From Prosthecobacter dejongeii (lineage in GTDB: Bacteria; Verrucomicrobiota; Verrucomicrobiia; Verrucomicrobiales; Verrucomicrobiaceae): a stretch of 64,000 nt of DNA. The position numbers were made by a program, and so were the translations under genes. The notes beneath the pieces are model-generated. The model worked only from the letters and a program-made list of their open reading frames with translations, made no database searches and was not told the DNA's origin. The stretch covers positions 1 through 64,000 of the forward strand of contig NZ_JACHIF010000010.1 of the NCBI RefSeq assembly GCF_014203045.1, in the 5' to 3' direction. The stretch's first letter is position 1; each line of letters begins with the position of its first letter. Shown one piece after another: positions 1 through 6,910 of this stretch.

Positions 1-548
1 ATCGCGTCAGAGATCCACCAGTAGCCAGCACCGGAGGCGTAAGGGGAAACACCTTCGAGGAACTTGAAGGACATATCACCAATGAAAGGCTTGGTCGCAC
101 CGTCACCGCCACCGAAGGAGAGGCTGTAACCACAGGCCCACCAGAGGATGGTGACCAGACCGGCAATGCCCATGCACTGAGCGATGACGGAAAGGACGTT
201 CTTCTTGCGAACAAGGCCGCCGTAAAAGAGAGCTAGACCTGGGAGGGTCATGAAGATCACCAGTGCAGTGCTGGTCATCTGCCAAGCATTGTGACCTGGG
301 CCAGGGCCAGCGATGTTGGAGGTCCAAGTGGCATCCCCATCTTTTCCTGGCTGCACGTTCTGAACGTACTTCTCCAAATCAAAGATACGCTGTTCAACGG
401 TAGGTCCGGCCGGGGCCGCAGGAGCTTCAGCGGCTGGAGCAGCCGCAGGAGCCGCCGTCTCTTGGGCACTGAGAGTCCCTAAAGACAGAAAGGATGTGGC
501 GACTAAACCGCACGCAAGCGTGCGCCAACGATGGAGGGCTGCAATCAT
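1..548 (-). CDS. amt: Ammonium transporter, N-terminal part (runs off the left edge)
   Basis: Only the first 182 or so codons are present; the gene continues beyond the window. The start is the ATG at 548. It opens with a cleavable signal peptide (hydrophobic core, then SAQ), an Ala/Pro-rich stretch and a short coiled segment before the first membrane helices. The first helix region carries the Amt/Mep/Rh signature-like stretch PGLALFYGGLVRKKN, followed by a second helix and the glycine-rich FGGGDG. The family moves ammonium or ammonia across the inner membrane. The extended periplasmic N-terminus before helix 1 is longer than in E. coli AmtB. No GlnB-type partner gene is visible because the neighbouring side is outside the window. 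Confidence 0.9.
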   Translation of the reverse strand, partial: MIAALHRWRTLACGLVATSFLSLGTLSAQETAAPAAAPAAEAPAAPAGPTVEQRIFDLEKYVQNVQPGKDGDATWTSNIAGPGPGHNAWQMTSTALVIFMTLPGLALFYGGLVRKKNVLSVIAQCMGIAGLVTILWWACGYSLSFGGGDGATKPFIGDMSFKFLEGVSPYASGAGYWWISDA

Positions 549-671
549 GGATGAATGGTTGTGGATAGGCGTGAGATAGTGACCAGATTGGTTGGTTCAG
601 TTACCCCACGGAAAGCAATGAAGCATTCACCATGCCAAGTCTGATTTTAAAATTTATTTACCCATTCAATC

Positions 672-690
672 TCCATCTCTTGGAGATGGA
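672..690. promoter_or_regulatory. Short perfect dyad between amt and the exonuclease gene
   Basis: An 8-bp perfect inverted repeat (TCCATCTC / GAGATGGA) with a 3-base loop lies in the 190-bp divergent spacer. It has no T-run, so a terminator role is unlikely; it could be an operator for either divergent gene. Position and symmetry are seen directly; the role is a guess. Confidence 0.25.
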
Positions 691-738
691 TCACACATCA
701 CCTTGATCAGGGTCCCGTGACGCATAATCTCAGATAAA

Positions 739-1260
739 ATGATGAGTTATATCATGGTTGACATCGAGTCTGACGGCCCCATTCCTGGAGATTACTCCAT
801 GATCTGCTTTGGCGCTGTTTTGGTCGAGCCCGGTTTGGAACGAACCTTTTATGGTCAGCTCCGTCCGATCTCAGACAAATTCATTCCTGAAGCACTCGCG
901 GTTAGTGGTTTCAGTCGAGAGCAGACTCTGACCTTTCCAGAGCCCACGGAAGTGATGAATGCATTTGCCGACTGGATCTACCATCTCGACATAGATCGTC
1001 CTCATTTCATCTCCGATAATAACGGATTCGATTGGCAGTTTGTGAACTCGTATTTCCATCACTTCACAGGCCGAAATCCGTTCGGTTTTTCTTCGACCAA
1101 TCTTGGCAGCCTTTATAAAGGAATGGTCAAAGACACCTTTCAGACATTCAAGCACTTGCGCAAAACACGCCACACTCATCATCCCGTAGATGATGCCAAG
1201 GGCAATGCCGAAGCACTACTGACCATGAAACAGCAAATGGACCTCAAGATTCGTCTCTAG
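739..1260 (+). CDS. DEDDh-family 3'-5' exonuclease
   Basis: This 173-residue protein is a single RNase T/DnaQ-type exonuclease domain. The Exo I motif is VDIESDGP, with D8 and E10 as metal ligands. Exo II is NNGFDWQF with D98. Exo III is the HHPVDDAKG stretch, with H148 as the likely general base and D152 as the last metal ligand. All four acidic residues and the His are present, so it should be an active 3'-5' nuclease on DNA or RNA. Length fits a stand-alone exonuclease without accessory domains. Start choice between the ATGs at 739, 742 and 754 is uncertain. It is transcribed alone, divergently from amt. Confidence 0.85.
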   Translation: MMSYIMVDIESDGPIPGDYSMICFGAVLVEPGLERTFYGQLRPISDKFIPEALAVSGFSREQTLTFPEPTEVMNAFADWIYHLDIDRPHFISDNNGFDWQFVNSYFHHFTGRNPFGFSSTNLGSLYKGMVKDTFQTFKHLRKTRHTHHPVDDAKGNAEALLTMKQQMDLKIRL

Positions 1261-1349
1261 GGGGCTGAACGCCTAACAATCTTTGCAAAATTCAGATATC
1301 TCACTTAAATATTGAGGAGATGATTTAGAGGGATAAGAACTTGCTCCTT

Positions 1350-2216
1350 TCACTCAGGCAGGTGCCCCATTTCGCCCTTCTGAAATTCCTCAAAGGCATT
1401 CTGAATTTCGGCGCTGCTATTCATCACAAAGGGACCATGCCCAACGACAGGCTCGTTGAGCGGCTCGCCATCAAGAATGAGCAAATGAGCCTCTGACCGC
1501 GCATGAACGGTGATGTGCTCTCCCTGCCGCTGAAAGGTCACCAAATCCCCTTCCCTGGCCTGCCCCTCATCATTCACCAGCACCTCGCCTGCGAGCAAGA
1601 TAAAGGCGCTCGTGTGCCCAGATGGCAGGGGTAAGATCACCGTTTTACCAGCTTGAAGCCGAATATCCCAGAGATTGACAGGTGAAAAAGTCTGGGCTGC
1701 TCCTGTGGTTTCCTGGTATTGGCCCGCGATGACACGGAGGCTGCCAGCCTGATCTGGCAAGATGATTTCAGGAATGTCTTTTTGAAGCAATGTTTGGTAG
1801 CGGGCAGGATTGCTTTTATCTTTCGCCCGTAGATTCACCCACAGTTGCACCATTTGCAACGTTCCACCTTGGCGAGTGAATGCCTCCGAATGAAATTCCT
1901 CATGAATGATACCTTTTCCGGCCGTCATCCATTGCACATCCCCAGGACCAATTTTACCCCCACCACCGCTGGAGTCTCGATGCTCAAGCTCCCCTTGGTA
2001 AGCGATAGTGACGGTCTCAAATCCTTTGTGCGGGTGCGCCCCCACCCCGCGCTTTTCTCGACCTGGTAAAAACTTGGTCGGAGCGGCATAGTCCATAAGC
2101 AAAAAGGGGCTGAGTTCGCGCCCAAGCCCATTGTAATCAAAGACAGAGCGGACTGGAAAGCCATTGCCCACCCAATGCATGGCAGAACTGTGATGGATGC
2201 GTTGAATCGGTTTCAT
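1350..2216 (-). CDS. Pirin family protein
   Basis: This 288-residue bicupin has the full pirin signature in its N-terminal cupin: HPHKGFETVTIAYQGELEHRD followed within 40 residues by AGKGIIHEE. These His and Glu residues form the single metal site (usually iron) of the pirin family. The C-terminal half is the pirin C domain. Bacterial pirins of this type include quercetinase-like dioxygenases and redox regulators; which one applies cannot be told from sequence. The protein is cytoplasmic, with no signal peptide. The VOC gene lies 61 bases upstream in the same direction, so the two may be cotranscribed. Confidence 0.9.
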   Translation of the reverse strand: MKPIQRIHHSSAMHWVGNGFPVRSVFDYNGLGRELSPFLLMDYAAPTKFLPGREKRGVGAHPHKGFETVTIAYQGELEHRDSSGGGGKIGPGDVQWMTAGKGIIHEEFHSEAFTRQGGTLQMVQLWVNLRAKDKSNPARYQTLLQKDIPEIILPDQAGSLRVIAGQYQETTGAAQTFSPVNLWDIRLQAGKTVILPLPSGHTSAFILLAGEVLVNDEGQAREGDLVTFQRQGEHITVHARSEAHLLILDGEPLNEPVVGHGPFVMNSSAEIQNAFEEFQKGEMGHLPE

Positions 2217-2277
2217 GATGGTAAATCGTAGATATAAATGGACCTGGGTTCACCAAGCCCTTGATTGGATTTAAAAT

Positions 2278-2775
2278 TCAATCCTTTTGTTGAAGCAGGT
2301 CTTGAAGATGCAGCGCCTTCGTAAACATGGCCAAGCTGCCATCTGCATTGCGCGGCCATTCCCGCTCTGGCCGATCCCAATATAGCTCCACGCCATTGTG
2401 ATCCGGGTCATGCAGGTAGAGAGCTTCGCTGACGCCATGGTCTGCCGCACCGTCCAGCGAGATCCCCGCCTGCTGCAGGTGCCGCAGTGCATCCGCCAAA
2501 GCGGCGCGAGTGGGGTAAAGAATCGCCGTGTGATACAAGCCCGTGGTTCCTAGAGGCGGTGGTGATCCGCCTCGGCTCTCCCAGGTATTCAGGCCGATGT
2601 GGTGATGATAACCACCTGCAGAAATAAAAGCCGCCTCTTTGCCATATCGCTGCATGAGGGTGAAACCCAGAACGCCACAATAGAAGGCCAAAGAACGCTC
2701 CAAATCCGCCACCTTCAGGTGCACATGACCAATGCGAACTCCAGGATGGATGGGCCGAGTCGAGGGGTTGTTCAT
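2278..2775 (-). CDS. VOC (glyoxalase/bleomycin resistance/dioxygenase) superfamily protein
   Basis: A 165-residue protein with the paired beta-alpha-beta-beta-beta units of the vicinal oxygen chelate fold. The first unit starts IGHVHLKVADLERSLAFY, the second carries LYHTAILYP and ends in the metal-ligand-containing HNGVELYWD. Likely metal ligands are the His residues and the Glu of GVELYWD. The sequence resembles the catechol-2,3-dioxygenase-like branch of the superfamily, but the substrate cannot be predicted. It precedes pirin on the same strand by 61 bases, and both are metal-dependent small-molecule enzymes, so a joint detoxification role is possible but unproven. Confidence 0.85.
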   Translation of the reverse strand: MNNPSTRPIHPGVRIGHVHLKVADLERSLAFYCGVLGFTLMQRYGKEAAFISAGGYHHHIGLNTWESRGGSPPPLGTTGLYHTAILYPTRAALADALRHLQQAGISLDGAADHGVSEALYLHDPDHNGVELYWDRPEREWPRNADGSLAMFTKALHLQDLLQQKD

Positions 2776-2955
2776 GCCTTCATCTTCCGATACGAAGCAG
2801 GAAATGATAATGCCTGTTTCTTGGTCTGAGCATGCCTTTCTTGGATCTCTTATCAGTCAATGCGAGTTCGGCGCGGTTAACGAGGGCAGTCCGCCTGCAT
2901 GTGCGGCTGCGCTAGTTTTTGGAGTGAGACGTCTTTGCCTCGCGGATCATGAGAA

Positions 2956-3330
2956 TTAGTTTTCCAGGCCGAAAGGCAAACCATTGGGAAATTGGTATTC
3001 AATCAAACTCGCTTGTGCGGTCTTGCGTTCAGCATGGTAAACATTCAGCACGTGTTCCTGAGATGCTTTTAGATACTCCATGGCTCGAGCACAGGCCTCG
3101 GACACTGCGTAACCATGTTCAACAACTCCACCAGGAATGACCAGGGGCGCATGGATATCCCACAGGCCATCATTCCACACGAGATAAATCATGCCATCTA
3201 AAGCCACCATCTCTCCATGAGGTATCGTGCCTCTAGAAACAACAAGGGTCTGCCCCAGCGCCCAATCCCGTCGCTGGGCATAAAAACCATGCCGATGTAA
3301 AATCTCAAGTGCATCGTCAAAGCTGTCCAT
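2956..3330 (-). CDS. Hypothetical protein, 124 residues
   Basis: I do not recognise this family. The protein has no signal peptide or membrane segment. It starts with a short helix, then a beta-rich middle (TLVVSRGTIPHGEMVALDGM) and a helical C-terminal third with several Ala and Glu residues. Composition and codon use look like the surrounding genes, and an ATG at 3330 begins a clean reading frame. It sits just upstream, in transcription order after, the broken phosphodiesterase remnant at 3347-3722, so it may be the surviving downstream neighbour of a once intact gene. Confidence 0.5.
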   Translation of the reverse strand: MDSFDDALEILHRHGFYAQRRDWALGQTLVVSRGTIPHGEMVALDGMIYLVWNDGLWDIHAPLVIPGGVVEHGYAVSEACARAMEYLKASQEHVLNVYHAERKTAQASLIEYQFPNGLPFGLEN

Positions 3331-3346
3331 TTGTGTAGCATGATAC

Positions 3347-3722
3347 TCACATCATCACCTTTGTCAGCACTCTGCCGTCCACGTTTTTCATTTCCACACT
3401 GAGGAGCTGAGCTGCAGTGGGGGCGACATCCGTGTTCGAAATGAGTTCGATCTCCGTGCCAGGTTTAATGGAAGGACCGTGTATAACAAAACTAGCATCC
3501 ATGAACGGTTTTGCAGGAGAGTAACTATGCGCCCCTTTAGGGAGTCGCTTTGGCAATGAGGTTCTCGCCTGCGACATTGTTGCCGAAATAGTAGCCGACT
3601 TTGGCGGAGAGGACGAGGTCCGGCATACGAGGATCAAAAGGGCGATAAAAAGAAGATGAAAACCTAGGTCTCTGAATCCAAATCCTTACAACCGAGTAGC
3701 CATCGGTCCTTGGGTTCAGCAT
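3347..3722 (-). pseudogene. Frameshifted C-terminal remnant of an alkaline-phosphatase-superfamily phosphodiesterase
   Basis: Two overlapping minus-strand frames together give a recognisable C-terminal piece of a nucleotide pyrophosphatase/phosphodiesterase. The first frame holds FDPRMPDLVLSAKVGYYFG and ends at a TAA at 3537. The other frame carries on with KGAHSYSP, FVIHGPSIKPG and the family's final DVAPTAAQLL motif. Skipping one base at the TAA joins them smoothly, so a +1 frameshift is the simplest explanation. The N-terminal catalytic two thirds are absent from the neighbourhood. I call it a decayed, truncated gene. A sequencing error could explain the frameshift but not the missing N-terminus. 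Confidence 0.75.
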
Positions 3723-3833
3723 TCAGACTATGAGACAAGCGTGGCGCAGAGCTTCAGTTGCAAGAGACTGAGGCTTTCTCTATGAATTCTCCGTTACCAT
3801 CTTGAGCATCCCTCTCTTTTCCGTTTTCTCCTT

Positions 3834-4853
3834 ATGAAAGCCATCAGCTACTACCAGCCTCTGCCTAGCAGTGATCCCCAAAGCCTCGTGGAAGTCAACG
3901 TAACGGCTCCAGTGCCCGGTCCGCGTGATCTTCTGGTAGAAGTGAAAGCGATCTCGGTGAATCCGGTGGATACCAAGATCCGCTCTGGTGGCGGTCCCGT
4001 GGCCCCCGGGCAGACACTCAAGATCCTTGGCTGGGATGCCGCTGGTGTGGTGAAACAGGTGGGTGGTGAGGTGACTCTGTTTGCTCCCGGCGATGAGGTT
4101 TATTATGCAGGGGCTGTGGATAGCCCTGGCAGCTACGCTGAACTACAGTGTGTGGATGAGCGTCTTGTGGGTAGAAAGCCCAAGACCCTCAGCTTTGTCC
4201 AAGCTGCCGCCCTTCCCCTCACCACCATCACAGCGTGGGAGATGCTTTTTGATCGCATGCGCATAGATCCTGGCGAGCATGGCGCGGTTCTCATTGTCGG
4301 TGGGGCGGGTGGGGTAGGCTCCATCGCTATTCAGCTAGCCAGGCAACTAACGGGCCTAACCGTGATTGCAACCGCATCCCGACCTGAAACTCAAGACTGG
4401 TGCCGCCAGATGGGAGCCCACCATGTCATTGACCATGGGCAGCCCCTCGCAGCCCAAATCAAAGCCATTGTCCCGGAGGGGGTCAACCACGTGCTGGCCC
4501 TGACCCGCACAGAAGATCACTACGATGAAATCATCGAAGCGATGGCCCCACAGAGCGCCATTGCATTGATTGAAAATCCCGCGCGTCCGCTGGAGCTGAC
4601 AAAGCTCAAAGCTAAGAGCATTTCCCTGCATTGGGAATTCATGTTTACACGAGCTCGCTACCAAACCAAAGACATGCACAAGCAAGGAGAATTGCTCAAC
4701 CAAGTTTCACGCCTGACCGATGCTGGGCAAATCCGCACCACGCTCAAAACCGATTTGAGTCCCATCTGCGCAGCCCATCTCCGTCAAGCCCATGCATTGA
4801 TCGAAAGTGGCCGCAGCATCGGCAAAGTGGGCTTGGCTGGATTTGAAGCCTAG
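3834..4853 (+). CDS. MDR-superfamily zinc-less alcohol dehydrogenase / quinone oxidoreductase
   Basis: This 339-residue protein matches the alcohol-dehydrogenase-like family that lacks the usual zinc ligands. The N-terminal GroES-like half contains VKAISVNPVDTKIRSG and GWDAAGVV. The Rossmann half begins near residue 150 with the NADPH-binding glycine motif GGAGGVGS. The C-terminus ends with the typical GKVGL segment. It probably reduces quinones or activated alkenes with NAD(P)H in the cytoplasm. It is transcribed alone, divergently from the phosphodiesterase remnant, with about 110 bases between them. Confidence 0.88.
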   Translation: MKAISYYQPLPSSDPQSLVEVNVTAPVPGPRDLLVEVKAISVNPVDTKIRSGGGPVAPGQTLKILGWDAAGVVKQVGGEVTLFAPGDEVYYAGAVDSPGSYAELQCVDERLVGRKPKTLSFVQAAALPLTTITAWEMLFDRMRIDPGEHGAVLIVGGAGGVGSIAIQLARQLTGLTVIATASRPETQDWCRQMGAHHVIDHGQPLAAQIKAIVPEGVNHVLALTRTEDHYDEIIEAMAPQSAIALIENPARPLELTKLKAKSISLHWEFMFTRARYQTKDMHKQGELLNQVSRLTDAGQIRTTLKTDLSPICAAHLRQAHALIESGRSIGKVGLAGFEA

Positions 4854-5198
4854 CCAGTTAAAGCTGACTTCAAATTTACTCTCTCGCTATCATGCAGCTT
4901 GCATACCGCGAAGACTTTTGTCATGGCATTGTGCAACTTAAATGAGGATGGCAGAAAAAGCCACCATCGCTCAATACATTCATTACCAACGGATTAAAAC
5001 TATAACCCTTGAGTTGGCACTCCACCTGCACCTATATTATTCAGCCAGCTGAATTGGTGATCGAGTTGACCTTGTCCGTGAGCAAGATCAGCTCGGTTTA
5101 ACCCAGCAGCTGGCCTACTTTTGCCGCCTCGGTTCTGACTTTGACAAAGAGTGATCCTCGGGAGATTCCTCTCTCAAAAACAGACCGGGGCGGTTCCT
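4854..5198. other. Gene-poor spacer with a decayed reading frame
   Basis: This 345-base stretch holds no convincing intact gene. Its base composition is lower in GC than its neighbours at the left end. The only structure noticed is a plus-strand frame at 4942-5154 with one internal stop, listed separately. I saw no terminator with a clear T-run. Confidence 0.5.
4942..5154 (+). pseudogene. Possible remnant of a small gene, interrupted by an in-frame TGA
   Basis: From the ATG at 4942 a frame runs 36 codons to a TGA at 5050, then stays open in the same frame for 33 more codons to a TGA at 5152. The second part is charged and protein-like (RVDLVREQDQLGLTQQ). The family is not recognised. It may equally be chance; the evidence is only the unbroken frame and amino-acid composition. 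Confidence 0.25.
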
Positions 5199-6005
5199 TT
5201 AATTGCCTTGGCGAGCGTGCTGCTTGAAAAATTTCACCATGAGAGCTGGAGCGTCTTTATGAAATTTGTGGTCCCCAGGATGAATGGCCGTGACCACAGG
5301 CGTGCCTTTGCTGGAAGGGTAAATTGTGCAGTTTTCGTCTTGATCCCATGCTATTCCAGTCCCACACCCGTTCAGCTTAATCACGGCCTGGATCGTCGCC
5401 TGCTGCCAGGCGTATTTAACCAAAGGATCGTTCTCGCCTGCGACGTGCATGAGAGGCTTCGGCGTTAGCTTAGCAAGGAGCCGAGGTGCAGCAGCCGCAG
5501 AAGGAGCCATGGCCGCAAAAACATCCCCTCGGGCTGCCCATAGCAAGTAGGTGAAACCACCTCCATTGGAATGCCCTGTCGAATAAATGCGAGTGGCGTC
5601 CACTTGGTATTCAGCCTTTAGACTGGCCAGCACTGCATCGAAAAACTTTAGATCGCGATCGCCTTCCGCGCCCAGTCCGTGCTGCCAGCCTGGCTTTTTA
5701 CCTTTTGGGTCTGTGAGCTGGCCCGGTGTATTCAACCCCTGCATGTAAATCACCAGGGCCTCAGGCCAAAGCTCTGGAAAAGGAAACATGCGCGCCGCAT
5801 TATTCATCGTCCCTCCATGGCCATGGAAAGCGAAGACAATGGGGGTCGGTTTTGAACTTGCCTGAGGGGGAACATACATCACCGCGTGCCGGGTCACGCC
5901 ATCCACACTCCACTCTCGAGACTTTAGGGGCACAGCAGCCCACAGTGAAAGCAGAGGAAGAAACAAAAGCAGGGACAGGAGACGAAGCACATTCATGGCA
6001 GGCAT
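5199..6005 (-). CDS. Secreted PHB-depolymerase-like (LpqC-type) esterase
   Basis: This 268-residue alpha/beta hydrolase starts with a hydrophobic signal peptide ending near WAAVP. The oxyanion region is FAFHGHGGT, the nucleophile elbow is STGHSNGGGFT, the acid is probably the Asp of GENDPLV and the His lies near the C-terminus in HPGDHKF. Together they form a Ser-Asp-His triad of the polyhydroxybutyrate depolymerase/feruloyl esterase family. It probably hydrolyses polymer or plant-derived esters outside the inner membrane. I chose the ATG at 6005 because an AGGAG lies about 12 bases upstream and the signal peptide follows at once; a longer frame to 6062 would bury it. Confidence 0.82.
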   Translation of the reverse strand: MPAMNVLRLLSLLLFLPLLSLWAAVPLKSREWSVDGVTRHAVMYVPPQASSKPTPIVFAFHGHGGTMNNAARMFPFPELWPEALVIYMQGLNTPGQLTDPKGKKPGWQHGLGAEGDRDLKFFDAVLASLKAEYQVDATRIYSTGHSNGGGFTYLLWAARGDVFAAMAPSAAAAPRLLAKLTPKPLMHVAGENDPLVKYAWQQATIQAVIKLNGCGTGIAWDQDENCTIYPSSKGTPVVTAIHPGDHKFHKDAPALMVKFFKQHARQGN

Positions 6006-6110
6006 TGAACGCAGGATCTCCTGATAGGTTGTGAAGAAAAAACATGCCTTCCATTGTCCCACGAATGCAGTTTTATTGGCAGCGTAGCCTTTCCATTCAT
6101 CTCATGTCGC

Positions 6111-6545
6111 ATGAACTCTGAAATCGCCTACCAGATCGAACCTAACCTACCCGTCAGCGATTTCATCGGAGTTCTCCAAAGCTCCACCCTGGCGGAGCGA
6201 CGCCCCATCAACGATATCCCGCGTATGGATCGTATGCTGCGGCAGGCCGATCTTATCCTCACAGCCCGTTACCAGGGTGAGCTCGTTGGCATCGCCCGCA
6301 CGCTGACGGATGGCAGCTACAGCACGTATTTAGCGGACTTAGCCGTAGCTGCGCCATTTCAAGGGCGCGGCATCGGGCGTGAATTAATACGCCGCACGCA
6401 TGCAGAGGCAGGCTTGCAGACGAACCTCATCCTCATCGCGGCACCAGGAGCCCGCACATACTACCCCCACATCGGCATGGCTCATCATGACTCCTGCTGG
6501 ATGATTCGGGGGGAAGCTCCCACCCAATCTCCATCTCAGTCATGA
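6111..6545 (+). CDS. GNAT family N-acetyltransferase
   Basis: A 144-residue acetyl-CoA-dependent acyltransferase. Motif A of the fold is clear: LADLAVAAPFQGRGIGRELIRR, in which the Q-x-x-G-x-G stretch binds the CoA pyrophosphate. The late YYPHIGM motif is typical of small bacterial GNATs. The acceptor substrate is unknown. The ATG at 6111 is preferred over the upstream alternative at 6054, which would add 19 residues without family resemblance. Its stop overlaps the start of the YjbR gene (ATGA), so the two are translationally coupled. Confidence 0.85.
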   Translation: MNSEIAYQIEPNLPVSDFIGVLQSSTLAERRPINDIPRMDRMLRQADLILTARYQGELVGIARTLTDGSYSTYLADLAVAAPFQGRGIGRELIRRTHAEAGLQTNLILIAAPGARTYYPHIGMAHHDSCWMIRGEAPTQSPSQS

Positions 6546-6910
6546 CTCTCGCTGACTTCTGCGCTCACTGCCTCTCCCTCCCTCATGTGGAGGAGACCAC
6601 TCCCTTTGGCCCAGACATATTGGTCTATAAGGTTGCAGGTAAAATGTTTGCCCTCACCACCCCAGAGGATTTCCCAGCGACGGCCAATCTCAAGTGCGAC
6701 CCAGAACGTGCCATCGAACTGCGCGACCGCTATGAGGAGGTCCAACCAGGTTACCACATGAATAAACGCCACTGGAATACTCTGACGCTGGAAGGCAGCC
6801 TACCTAACAAACTGGTTCGCGAACTGATTGATCATTCTTACCAACTTGTGGTCGCCTCCCTCCCAAAAAAGGTGAGGGAAACGATCACACAGGGGGGCTG
6901 CCATAGCTAA
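6542..6910 (+). CDS. MmcQ/YjbR family protein
   Basis: This 122-residue protein carries the features of the YjbR fold: ETTPFGPDILVYKVAGKMFAL near the start, then CDPERAIELRDRY, and the conserved HMNKRHWNTL segment before a helical C-terminus. The family binds DNA in some members but its role is not established. Cytoplasmic. It overlaps the GNAT gene by four bases and its end overlaps the convergent glgB gene by four bases. Confidence 0.87.
   Translation: MTLADFCAHCLSLPHVEETTPFGPDILVYKVAGKMFALTTPEDFPATANLKCDPERAIELRDRYEEVQPGYHMNKRHWNTLTLEGSLPNKLVRELIDHSYQLVVASLPKKVRETITQGGCHS

Noticed and set aside
703-728. TTGATC and CATAAT as a possible promoter of the exonuclease gene
   Set aside because: The spacing is only 14 bases, shorter than the 16-18 of sigma-70 promoters.
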